From Larkinella punicea (GTDB lineage Bacteria; Bacteroidota; Bacteroidia; Cytophagales; Spirosomataceae): DNA of 64,000 nt. The DNA lies in the NCBI RefSeq assembly GCF_003334855.1, contig NZ_QOWE01000028.1, positions 1-64,000 of the forward strand, in the 5' to 3' direction. The position numbers were made by a program, and so were the translations under genes. This document shows, piece after piece, positions 43,903-52,165 of this stretch. Each line of letters starts with the position of its first letter. The stretch's first letter is position 1. The notes under the pieces are model-generated. The model made no database searches and was not told where the DNA came from. It saw nothing but the letters and a program-made list of their open reading frames with translations.

Positions 43903-44366
43903 TGTACGATCTTAGTTTGGTTAATGATTTTTAAAACTAAAGATTAACCAAGGCAACGCAAATTTTTTATATTGGATTTGTTAAAAAAATATGAAATATA
44001 TACCCGATCCAGTATAGAAATAAAATTTTGTATTATTTTATATTACAATATTTATAGTAGTTAAAAAGTGAATTCACAAGATTTATTAGACATTATTATT
44101 AGAAATATAGTTTCAATAACTATATTTTACTTATATTATAGTTATTGAAATAGTTAAATTTTAATGATGCTTTAATGATTGCTTAACCGGAAAATTATAC
44201 TTCATAATTTCTTAATCCCATCGGGGCACAACCTACCGCAACCGTTTGTAAATTGTAGCCCAAAAAACAACCCCATAACATCCCTATAATCAAACACTTA
44301 CTTCGTAATCATTAGAAAAGACCGGCCATTTCCTTTCCCAATCACATACTTTCCTTTTTCCCCGCC
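43903..44366. other. AT-rich divergent spacer upstream of susC
   Basis: A 464-bp spacer that is far more AT-rich than the rest of the window, especially 43960-44180. It contains the inverted repeat described at 44111-44150 and must hold the susC promoter and that of the PHP-GDPD gene. I see no gene in it. Confidence 0.7.
44111..44150. promoter_or_regulatory. 14-bp inverted repeat, candidate operator
   Basis: TTTCAATAACTATA (44111-44124) and TATAGTTATTGAAA (44137-44150) are exact inverted copies 12 bp apart, in the AT-rich spacer between susC and the divergent PHP-GDPD gene. Spacing of about two to three helical turns between half-site centres suits a dimeric regulator. Confidence 0.45.
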
Positions 44367-46292
44367 ATGCAACGTATAGCGCTCCCGCTATTGTCCCTGT
44401 TTCTTTTGATTTCGCCCCTGTATGCCCAACAGTGGTATAAAGGCAACCTCCACACGCACTCGCTCTGGAGCGACGGCGACGATTATCCCGAAATGATCAT
44501 GGACTGGTACAAGGCCAATGGTTACCATTTTATCGGTTTGTCGGATCACAACACGTTTCAGGAAGGTGAAAAATGGATCAAAGTGCCGCGCGCTCCCGAC
44601 CGTCGGCGCACCTTCGAACGGTATTTGCGCACCTTCGGACCCGATTGGGTGAAATACCAGACCGGCCCGAATGATTCCCTGAAAGTGCGGCTGAAGAACC
44701 TGAGCGAATACCGGAGTTATTTCGAAGAACCGGAAAAGTTCCTGATTCTCAAGAGCGAAGAAGTCTCGACGGGTTACCAGGGCAAGCCCATTCACATCAA
44801 CATGACCAACCTCCAGAACCTGCTGAAACCGCTACCGGGTAACAGCGTGGCCGAGGTCATGCAGAACAACATCGATGCGGTGGTGGCGCAACGACGGCAA
44901 ACCGGCCAACCGATGTTTCCCCACATCAATCACCCCAATTTTCATTATGCCATTACGGCCAACGACCTGATGCAACTCCGGCACGAGCGGTTTTTCGAGG
45001 TTTTCAACGGCCACCCGCAGGTGCATAACTACGGCGACAGCACCCGCGAAGGCACCGAGGCCATGTGGGACAAAATCAACCTGACATTTCTGCGGCAGGG
45101 TCGACCGCTGATGCTCGGCCTTGCCACCGACGACAGTCATAATTACAATTTCTTCGGACCCACCTACAGCAATTCGGGGCGGGGCTGGGTGATGGTGAAC
45201 GCGCCCGAGCTAAAACCCAACACGATTGTGGAAGCTCTGGAAGCAGGCCGGTTTTACGCTACCACGGGGGTTACCTTCGAAAGTCTGACGCAAACCGCTA
45301 CGACGGTGGCCTTCAAGATCAAAACCGAACCGGATGTCAAATACCGGATTCAATTTATCGGCATTCGGAAAGGGCAGGAAAAGGCGGAAATTCTGCGTGA
45401 GCTGATGGGCACGGAAGCGAGTTATACGCTGACCGACGAGTTGCTGGTGCGGGCCAAAGTCATTTCGACCAAGCCCAAATTCAATCCGTTTGAACCGGGG
45501 GATGTCGAAACCGCCTGGACGCAACCGATGGCTCCGTTGCAAACTCCGCAGCCACTCGCCAGCGTGGTGCCGCTGCCCAACGCCCACGCGCACAATGATT
45601 ATGAGCAATCGCGCCCGCTTTGGGACGCCCTGGATCACGGTTTTACAAGTGTGGAAGCCGATGTGTATGCGCACAAGGATACACTGTACGTTGCCCACAA
45701 CCGCCCGCCATTCTGGAACACCGATAAGTCACTCGAAAATCTGTATCTGCGCCCGCTGGCCGAGCGAATTCGCCAGAATGGCGGGAAAGTGTATGCCAAT
45801 TACAGCGGCCCGTTTTATTTGATGATCGACTTCAAAACCGGTGCCGACAGCACGTATCGAGCCCTGGAGAAGGTATTGCAACGCTATCGGTCGATTCTAA
45901 CGACCTGCAAGGGAAACCGCTGCCAGCCGGGTACCGTCACGGTTTTTATTTCCGGAAACCGCCCCATCGAAACCCTCAAAAGAGCGAAAGAACGTCTGGT
46001 GGGCATCGACGGACGGCCCGCCGATCTGGGCAAGGGATTCAGTCGCGACCTGATGCCGGTAGTAAGCGATTCGTATGGCAACCAGCTTCAATGGCGCGGA
46101 CAAGGGCCGATGCCGGATGACCAGTTTCAAAAACTACGGCAACTGGTTCAGCGGGTTCACGCCGAAGGCAAGAAACTGCGGCTCTGGGCCTGTCCCGAAG
46201 ATCCGGCAGTGTGGGCCAAACTCCGCGAAGCCGGTGCCGATTTCCTGAGCACCGACCAACTGGAACTGGCACGGGATTTTTTGTTGAAATAG
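44367..46292 (+). CDS. PHP-domain phosphoesterase fused to a GDPD-like domain
   Basis: A 641-residue exported two-domain protein. After the signal (ALPLLSLFLLISPLYA), residues 22-390 are a PHP/CehA-McbA-like metallohydrolase with H29/H31 (GNLHTHSLWSDG), FIGLSDHNTF, FPHINHPNFHY and GLATDDSHNY as metal ligands. From about residue 400 there is a second, glycerophosphodiesterase/PI-PLC-like barrel starting with H407/H409 (NAHAHNDYEQ), then VEADVYAHKDTLYVAHNRP. Both parts would hydrolyse phosphate esters. In relatives I know these domains are usually separate genes, so this is a fusion. It is divergent from susC and followed by a clan GH-A gene. Confidence 0.85.
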   Translation: MQRIALPLLSLFLLISPLYAQQWYKGNLHTHSLWSDGDDYPEMIMDWYKANGYHFIGLSDHNTFQEGEKWIKVPRAPDRRRTFERYLRTFGPDWVKYQTGPNDSLKVRLKNLSEYRSYFEEPEKFLILKSEEVSTGYQGKPIHINMTNLQNLLKPLPGNSVAEVMQNNIDAVVAQRRQTGQPMFPHINHPNFHYAITANDLMQLRHERFFEVFNGHPQVHNYGDSTREGTEAMWDKINLTFLRQGRPLMLGLATDDSHNYNFFGPTYSNSGRGWVMVNAPELKPNTIVEALEAGRFYATTGVTFESLTQTATTVAFKIKTEPDVKYRIQFIGIRKGQEKAEILRELMGTEASYTLTDELLVRAKVISTKPKFNPFEPGDVETAWTQPMAPLQTPQPLASVVPLPNAHAHNDYEQSRPLWDALDHGFTSVEADVYAHKDTLYVAHNRPPFWNTDKSLENLYLRPLAERIRQNGGKVYANYSGPFYLMIDFKTGADSTYRALEKVLQRYRSILTTCKGNRCQPGTVTVFISGNRPIETLKRAKERLVGIDGRPADLGKGFSRDLMPVVSDSYGNQLQWRGQGPMPDDQFQKLRQLVQRVHAEGKKLRLWACPEDPAVWAKLREAGADFLSTDQLELARDFLLK

Positions 46293-46296
46293 ACCT

Positions 46297-46338
46297 GAGA
46301 GTATAGACAAGAGAATAGAGACAAGAGAATAGAGATGT
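46297..46338. repeat. Three tandem imperfect 14-bp repeats
   Basis: GAGAGTATAGACAA (46297-46310), GAGAATAGAGACAA (46311-46324) and GAGAATAGAGATGT (46325-46338) lie between the PHP-GDPD and the following gene. Confidence 0.75.
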
Positions 46339-46364
46339 CCCTCTATCCATTCGACTCCTGAACC

Positions 46365-47774
46365 ATGAAAAACCGGTTTCTAGTGACCCTTGCATTGACT
46401 GCCTTAACGGGCTGGCTTTCAGCACAACCCATCCATTTACATCCCGAAAACCCGCATTATTTCAGCTACCAGAACAAACCCACGGTGTTGATCACGTCGG
46501 GCGAACATTATGGAGCGGTTCTGAACCTGGATTTTGATTTCATCACGTATCTCAACACGCTTCAAAAAGACGGTTTGAACCTGACCCGAACCTTCACCGG
46601 AGCCTACCGCGAAGCCCCCGGCGACTTCGGAATCGAACACAACACGATGGCACCGGAAACGGGACGGTTTATTTGCCCGTGGCCCCGCAGCGAACAGGCC
46701 GGCTATGCGTTGGGTGGCAACAAATTTGATCTTTCGCGTTGGGATGAGGCTTATTTCAAGCGATTGAAGGACTTTGTGGGAGCCGCCGAACAACGTGGGA
46801 TCGTTGTCGAACTGGCGCTCTTCTGTCCGTTTTACGAAGAGAAAATGTGGGTAATCAGTCCGATGAATGCCGCCAACAACGTCAATTCGGTTGGGGCTGT
46901 TGGACGCAACGACGTGTATACACTTGATAAAAACGGCGGGTTGCTGGCCATTCAGGAAGCGATGGTGCGGAAAATCGTGACGGAGTTGAACGGTTTCAAC
47001 AATGTGCTGTTTGAAATCTGCAACGAACCGTATTTCGGCGGGGTACAACTAAACTGGCAGCACCACATCGCCGACCTCATTGTGAAAACCGAGACGAATT
47101 TACCCAACAAACACCTCATTACGCAGAACATCGCCAACGGTTCGGCCAAAATTGAGAAGCCACATCCGGCGGTGTCGGTTTTTAACTTTCACTACGCCAC
47201 CCCACCCAAAGCCGTCCCGCTCAATTACGGGCTGAACAAAGTCCTGGGCGACAACGAAACCGGTTTTAAAGGCACCGCCGACTCGACTTACCGCAAGGAA
47301 GGCTGGGAGTTTCTGCTGGCCGGGGGCGGTCTCTACAACAACCTCGATTATTCGTTCACGTCCGTTCGACCCGACGGCACCTACACGCCGGGACCAAAAT
47401 CGCCCGGCGGAGGCAGTCCGGCGTTTCGGAAGCAACTGGGTGTTCTGAAAGACTTTATGCAAGGGCTGGATTTTGTTCGGATGAAACCGGATACGGTTTT
47501 GGAGGGCGGTTCGTTGCCGTCGCGGGTGCGGATTCACGCCCTCGGCGAAACCGGGAAACAATACGCCCTGTACGTCTACAACGGCAATCATCCGAAGCAG
47601 CCCGAACCGATGAGCCTGATGCTGAATCTGCCCGCCGGTCGCTACACGGTCACCTACGTTGAGCCGGAAACCGGCCGGAAGCAGAAGAAAAAACTTCGGC
47701 ATTCCGGCGGTTTGGCAACGCTTGAAACGCCGGCTTTCGGGGCCGACCTGGCTTTGACCGTACAAGCCCGTTAA
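46365..47774 (+). CDS. Clan GH-A-type glycoside hydrolase (cellulase-like)
   Basis: A 469-residue exported TIM-barrel protein with signal MKNRFLVTLALTALTGWLSA. The probable acid/base is E221 in FEICNEPYFGG, and the probable nucleophile is E298 in LGDNETGFKG, the spacing and sequence context of clan GH-A (GH5-like) retaining enzymes. N-terminal text HPENPHYFSYQNKPTVLITS resembles DUF4038-type secreted glycosidases. A small beta-sandwich ends the protein. It follows the PHP-GDPD gene by 72 bp and probably belongs to the same glycan-use locus as SusC/SusD and GH97. Its stop overlaps the stop region of the convergent gene by 4 bp. Confidence 0.8.
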   Translation: MKNRFLVTLALTALTGWLSAQPIHLHPENPHYFSYQNKPTVLITSGEHYGAVLNLDFDFITYLNTLQKDGLNLTRTFTGAYREAPGDFGIEHNTMAPETGRFICPWPRSEQAGYALGGNKFDLSRWDEAYFKRLKDFVGAAEQRGIVVELALFCPFYEEKMWVISPMNAANNVNSVGAVGRNDVYTLDKNGGLLAIQEAMVRKIVTELNGFNNVLFEICNEPYFGGVQLNWQHHIADLIVKTETNLPNKHLITQNIANGSAKIEKPHPAVSVFNFHYATPPKAVPLNYGLNKVLGDNETGFKGTADSTYRKEGWEFLLAGGGLYNNLDYSFTSVRPDGTYTPGPKSPGGGSPAFRKQLGVLKDFMQGLDFVRMKPDTVLEGGSLPSRVRIHALGETGKQYALYVYNGNHPKQPEPMSLMLNLPAGRYTVTYVEPETGRKQKKKLRHSGGLATLETPAFGADLALTVQAR

Positions 47775-48898
47775 TTCAGTAGAATCTTTTTGGCATACTT
47801 GAACTGATTGGTTCGCATCTGGACGATTTTCAGGGTCGGCGTGGCCCGACCGGCGGGCGTTACGTGAAGAAGATACCGGGTGGCACTGACCTTTTCAATC
47901 GTCCCCAGATTCGGAATTCCCTGTAAATCCACGACCGTAAACGCGGGGTCCGGCGCATTGGTCTTCACTTCGATCCGGCCCCGTTCCAGCGCCAAAACCT
48001 CAAAATAGAACCCGTCGGCATCGTATGTCAGCCCCAGAATTTTCGAAAATTCAAACCGGCCGTCGCGGTCGACCTGCCGCAAGCGGTAATAATTCGTTCC
48101 CTTTTGCGGAGCTTCATCTGTAAAACCGTATGCCTGCATCGATTCGGAGAAACCTTTGGAAACCACCCGCCCGATGGCTTCGAAGGCGTGGGCGTCGGCG
48201 CTGCGCTCCACAACGAAATAGGCACTGTTGGATTCGAAAGTCGTTTGCCAGCCCAGCAGCATCTGGTGTTCGACCCGCTTGCCGCTGAACGATGCCAGCC
48301 GCACGGGCATGGCACCGGCATCGTCCCAGTTGAAATTGGAGATGAAAATAAACTGTCGCTTCGGGTCGACCCAATCCGGCCCGGCGCAGTATTGAATGGT
48401 CACTTCAGTGACCGGACTGCTGAACGTAATTGAGTTGACCGCATTGTTGAGGTCACCATTGACGCCTGTGATGGTATTTCCGCTGACAGTGTTGGTAGCC
48501 GCCGACCCGATGGCCGGATTGACCGGCGTTCCGGCGTTGCTGCCCGAAACCGTCACCTCGTCCTGATACTGGCTGTCGCCATCGATTCGGTCAATATCGA
48601 GCAGGTTGAAATTCAGGTTACTGACGGGCTGCGAAAAGGTTATTTTGACGGAAATACAATTGCCATTTGTGGGAAAGTTGGCATTCAGTTCCAGCCCGTT
48701 GGCACTCGGGCGGGGATAATCGAGGTAAAAGGAACTCGTCAGACCGGTTACATCCACCGTGGCATCGACCGGAATATTCCCGATGTTGGTATAGGTATTC
48801 GTCAACTCCCCCTCCGGATAGGTGTTCCAGTTCAAATCCTGCGCCCAGCCCACAGTTTGAGTTAGCCATACCATGGCCAGTAGTACAAATCGTTTCAT
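47771..48898 (-). CDS. Secreted T9SS-type protein, copy 1
   Basis: A 375-residue secreted protein: signal (MKRFVLLAMVWLTQTVGWAQ), an N-terminal beta-sandwich (NWNTYPEGELTNTYTNIGN, SVKITFSQPVSNLNFNLLDI), then a fibronectin-like stretch (MPVRLASFSGKRVEHQMLL, YYRLRQVDRDGRFEFSKILG) and a C-terminal part resembling a type IX sorting domain. This second half is nearly identical to the gene at 53715-54854. The start at 48898 matches the signal; 13 codons upstream are in frame but not signal-like. No enzymatic motif is visible. It may be a surface-attached adhesin or matrix protein. Confidence 0.75.
   Translation of the reverse strand: MKRFVLLAMVWLTQTVGWAQDLNWNTYPEGELTNTYTNIGNIPVDATVDVTGLTSSFYLDYPRPSANGLELNANFPTNGNCISVKITFSQPVSNLNFNLLDIDRIDGDSQYQDEVTVSGSNAGTPVNPAIGSAATNTVSGNTITGVNGDLNNAVNSITFSSPVTEVTIQYCAGPDWVDPKRQFIFISNFNWDDAGAMPVRLASFSGKRVEHQMLLGWQTTFESNSAYFVVERSADAHAFEAIGRVVSKGFSESMQAYGFTDEAPQKGTNYYRLRQVDRDGRFEFSKILGLTYDADGFYFEVLALERGRIEVKTNAPDPAFTVVDLQGIPNLGTIEKVSATRYLLHVTPAGRATPTLKIVQMRTNQFKYAKKILLN
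47948..48310. repeat. 363-bp direct repeat, left copy
   Basis: It aligns without gaps to 53901-54263, offset by 5953 bp. By eye about 16 positions differ, roughly 96% identity, and only two differ in the first 170 bp. It encodes the conserved half of the two flanking secreted proteins. Confidence 0.85.
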
Positions 48899-49040
48899 AA
48901 TTTTAATGTTTATTTGTGTGTACATGCGAATTAACAAATATTGAGATTAAACACAAGCAAAAGTCAAATACCGTACGAGAAAAAGACAAAAAGGGGTCTG
49001 AGAAGATTCAAAAGGAATTATTCTTGTAAACAATAAAGCG

Positions 49041-49048
49041 TAGTTTTG
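49041..49048 (+). promoter_or_regulatory. TAnnTTTG promoter-like box for the hsdM operon
   Basis: TAGTTTTG fits the Bacteroidota -7 consensus. A TTG at 49024-49026 is somewhat too near for a consensus -33. The start is 119 bp downstream. Confidence 0.4.
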
Positions 49049-49166
49049 CCCGGATCAGTAGCTTCAGCGAATCACAACACTGGTTACTCTATGTAACTTT
49101 TCTCGGAAAATGAGGGGACAGAATAGTGCTTTTTGCTTTGTTTTTCGTGGGTATCCTCTTTAGAAT

Positions 49167-50615
49167 ATGAATCCTATTTCCAACGACATCATCGCCCGGC
49201 TCTGGAATCTCTGTAATGTGCTGAAAGACGATGGCGTGACGTATCACCAATACGTTACCGAGTTAACCTATCTGCTGTTTTTCAAGATGGCGAAGGAAAC
49301 CGGTACGGAGGGGCAGATTCCGAAGGGCCACCGCTGGGATAACCTGATTGCCAAACCAAAACTGGAACGACTCGAAGCCTATAAAATCACCCTGATTCAT
49401 CTGGGCACACACGGGGAGCAGATTGTGAAGGAAATCTTCAGCAATGCCAGCTCGTTCATCAAAAAACCGGCAACGCTGTCGGCGCTGGTGGAAGGAATCG
49501 ATAAACTGGCGTGGTACAATGCCGGCCGGGAAGATCTGGGAGACATCTACGAAGGGCTGCTGGAAAAGAGCGCGAACGAAAAAAAGTCGGGGGCTGGTCA
49601 GTATTTCACCACCCGATCGCTGATCGACAGCCTGGTGACGGTGATGAAACCTACGCTGGATGATCTGATTCAGGATCCGGCGGCCGGAACGGGCGGTTTC
49701 CTGATCGCGGCCAACCATTACATTCGTGAACACCAGAATCCGGAAAACTGGAACAAAAACCAGCTTGAAAAATACCGCACCCGCACCTTTTTTGGCATGG
49801 AACATGTGCAGGATACGCATCGGCTGGCACTCATGAATCTATTTCTCCACGGTATTGATTTCAACCCCGATGCGGGCGGTGTTCATTACGGCGATACGCT
49901 GTCGCCGGACGGTCAGAAGCTGCCGGGGGCCACGTTGATTCTTTCGAATCCGCCTTTTGGCAGCAAAAAAGGCGGAGGGCTGCCCGAGCGCACCGACCTC
50001 CCCTACCCGACCAGCAACAAGCAGTTCTGTTTTTTACAGCACATTTACCGGGGCCTCAAACCGGGGGGCCGGGCCGCCGTCGTGTTGCCCGACAACGCCC
50101 TTTTCGAAGGCAATATCGGAAAACAGATTCGGGCCGATTTGATGGATAAATGCAATCTCCACACCATTTTGCGCCTGCCGACGGGTATTTTTTATGCCCA
50201 GGGCGTAAAAACCTGCGTGATTTTCTTCACAAAAGGCCACACCGATCAGGGCAATACGAAAGAAGTCTGGGTGTATGATTTGCGGGCTAACATGCCGCAA
50301 TACGGAAAACGCACGCTGCTGACCCGGAACCACTTTTCCGAATTTGAAACCGCTTTTGGCGATGATCCGCTGGGACGTCCGGAGGCTTTATCCAGGCGAC
50401 GGGACGATACCGGCATCACCAACCGCTTCCGCCGGTTTAGCCGCGAGTGGATCGCGCAGCACAACGACAACCTGGATATTTCGTGGCTCAAGGACGAAAG
50501 TGAAGAACTGCCGGAGCCGGGCGTGCTGGCGCGGGAAGTGATGGAGGAACTCGAGGGGGCGCTGGAGGAATTGCGGGAAATCATGGAGGAATTGGGAGAG
50601 GAGGTGGAGGTATGA
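49167..50615 (+). CDS. hsdM: Type I restriction-modification DNA methyltransferase subunit
   Basis: A 482-residue HsdM. The N-terminal helical domain (residues 1-135) is followed by an adenine-N6 methyltransferase domain with motif I DPAAGTGGF (170-178) and motif IV NPPFG (261-265); TRSLIDSLVTVMKP is the usual linker. It methylates adenine in the sequence chosen by HsdS, as M2S1. A glutamate-rich tail (EELEGALEELREIMEELG) ends the protein. The stop overlaps the HsdS start by 4 bp (ATGA). A promoter-like box lies upstream at 49041. No restriction subunit gene is found anywhere in the window. Confidence 0.95.
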   Translation: MNPISNDIIARLWNLCNVLKDDGVTYHQYVTELTYLLFFKMAKETGTEGQIPKGHRWDNLIAKPKLERLEAYKITLIHLGTHGEQIVKEIFSNASSFIKKPATLSALVEGIDKLAWYNAGREDLGDIYEGLLEKSANEKKSGAGQYFTTRSLIDSLVTVMKPTLDDLIQDPAAGTGGFLIAANHYIREHQNPENWNKNQLEKYRTRTFFGMEHVQDTHRLALMNLFLHGIDFNPDAGGVHYGDTLSPDGQKLPGATLILSNPPFGSKKGGGLPERTDLPYPTSNKQFCFLQHIYRGLKPGGRAAVVLPDNALFEGNIGKQIRADLMDKCNLHTILRLPTGIFYAQGVKTCVIFFTKGHTDQGNTKEVWVYDLRANMPQYGKRTLLTRNHFSEFETAFGDDPLGRPEALSRRRDDTGITNRFRRFSREWIAQHNDNLDISWLKDESEELPEPGVLAREVMEELEGALEELREIMEELGEEVEV

Positions 50616-52165
50616 ATGACCTACCGCCGGGCTGGATCAGGGTCAACCTGGGCGCAATCAACGAATTCGCGTCGCTGGTGATCAACCCCGCCAGTCAACC
50701 CGATGTTATTTTTGAACTCTACAGTGTGCCGGCCTTTCCAACCCATCAGCCCGAGCGGCTGGCCGGCGCGGCCATTGGCTCCGTGAAGCAACTGGTAGAG
50801 CCCGACGACATCCTGATCTGCAAGATCAACCCCCGGATTAACCGCGTCTGGAAAGTTAGGCCCAAAGGCGAGTTCCGGCAAATTGCGTCGTCCGAATGGA
50901 TTGTTGTGCGGTCACCGGTTTTATCGCCTGATTTTTTACGGTATTATTTTAGCACCCCGGTTTTCCGCGACCTGATCTGCCGGGGCGTTACGGGCGTGGG
51001 GGGCTCGCTCACACGGGCGCAGCCCAAACGAGTGGCCACCTTGCCGGTTTTGATTGCGCCACTCCGGGAACAACACCGGATTGTACACAAAATCCGGGCT
51101 ACCCTGGCCCGAATTGAAGCCTGCCGCGACCGTCTGGATCGGGTGCAAAGCCTGCTGAAAAACCTGCGCCAGTCGATTCTATCGGCGGCTATTTCCGGAA
51201 AACTCACAGAGAAATGGCGCGGGAAAGACGTTTCGGACTGGACGCTGGAGCGGGCAGACGAGGTTTGTGCGAAAGTTCAAAACGGCGGCACCCCCGCAGA
51301 AGGTTTTCTTGATCACCCCAACATTCCGTTTTTAAAAGTTTATAATATTGTCAATCAGTCGATTGACTTTACTTCCAGACCGCAGTTCATTTCAACGGCA
51401 TCGCACGACAAGGCCCTGAAAAGGTCGCAAACCCTACCGGGCGATGTTCTGATGAATATTGTGGGGCCACCGCTGGGGAAGGTTGCCATCGTACCCGATA
51501 CCCATCCCGAATGGAACATCAACCAGGCCCTGACGCTCTTCCGGCCCGGCCCGCGAATCACGAGCGGCTGGCTGTATTACCTGCTTTGCAAAGGCGACAA
51601 CCTGGCGGCCATTCTGCACGAAACGCGCGGGTCGGCGGGGCAGATCAATGTTTCGCTTTCCCAATGCCGCCATTTCAGGTTTCCGGTGCCGCCCGTCGCC
51701 GAGCAGCACGAAATCGTCCGTCGGGTAGACGCCCTGTTTGCCTATGCCGATGCCCTGGAAGCCCGCTGCTTGGCGGCCCGGAGAAACATTGAGCGGTTGC
51801 CGGCGGCCACGCTGGACAGCGCCTTTCGCGGACAATTGATACCGCAAGATCCGGAGGACGAACCCGCCGGTTTGCTCCTCCAGCGCCTGCAGGCCGACAA
51901 AACCGCCCGATCCCAAACGACGCCCTTGCCCAAACGTACCCGAAAACCCAGAATGACCCCACTCTCGCCCGAAACCGTGCTGGAATCCATTCGCTTCCTG
52001 CCGGATGGTCCGTTCACCTTCGACGAACTCCGCCGTCAGCTCGCCGTTGAATACGATGCCCTGAAAGAAGCGGTTTTTACGCTTCTCTCCGAAAAACAAC
52101 CGGCACTGAAACAGGTCTTTGACCCCGAAAAACAGACCATGACCCTGATCCGGATAAAACCATGA
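50612..52165 (+). CDS. hsdS: Type I restriction-modification specificity subunit
   Basis: A 517-residue HsdS with two target-recognition domains (about 1-150 and 205-355), each ending in the conserved helix (PLREQHRIVHKIRATLARIE and PPVAEQHEIVRRVDALFAYA). The helices form the spacer that fixes the distance between half-sites. An added C-terminal stretch of about 70 residues (TPLSPETVLESIRFLPDGPF to the end) looks like a small helical or winged-helix element not present in standard HsdS. It overlaps both neighbours by 4 bp (ATGA), so all three proteins are translationally coupled. Confidence 0.93.
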   Translation: MNDLPPGWIRVNLGAINEFASLVINPASQPDVIFELYSVPAFPTHQPERLAGAAIGSVKQLVEPDDILICKINPRINRVWKVRPKGEFRQIASSEWIVVRSPVLSPDFLRYYFSTPVFRDLICRGVTGVGGSLTRAQPKRVATLPVLIAPLREQHRIVHKIRATLARIEACRDRLDRVQSLLKNLRQSILSAAISGKLTEKWRGKDVSDWTLERADEVCAKVQNGGTPAEGFLDHPNIPFLKVYNIVNQSIDFTSRPQFISTASHDKALKRSQTLPGDVLMNIVGPPLGKVAIVPDTHPEWNINQALTLFRPGPRITSGWLYYLLCKGDNLAAILHETRGSAGQINVSLSQCRHFRFPVPPVAEQHEIVRRVDALFAYADALEARCLAARRNIERLPAATLDSAFRGQLIPQDPEDEPAGLLLQRLQADKTARSQTTPLPKRTRKPRMTPLSPETVLESIRFLPDGPFTFDELRRQLAVEYDALKEAVFTLLSEKQPALKQVFDPEKQTMTLIRIKP

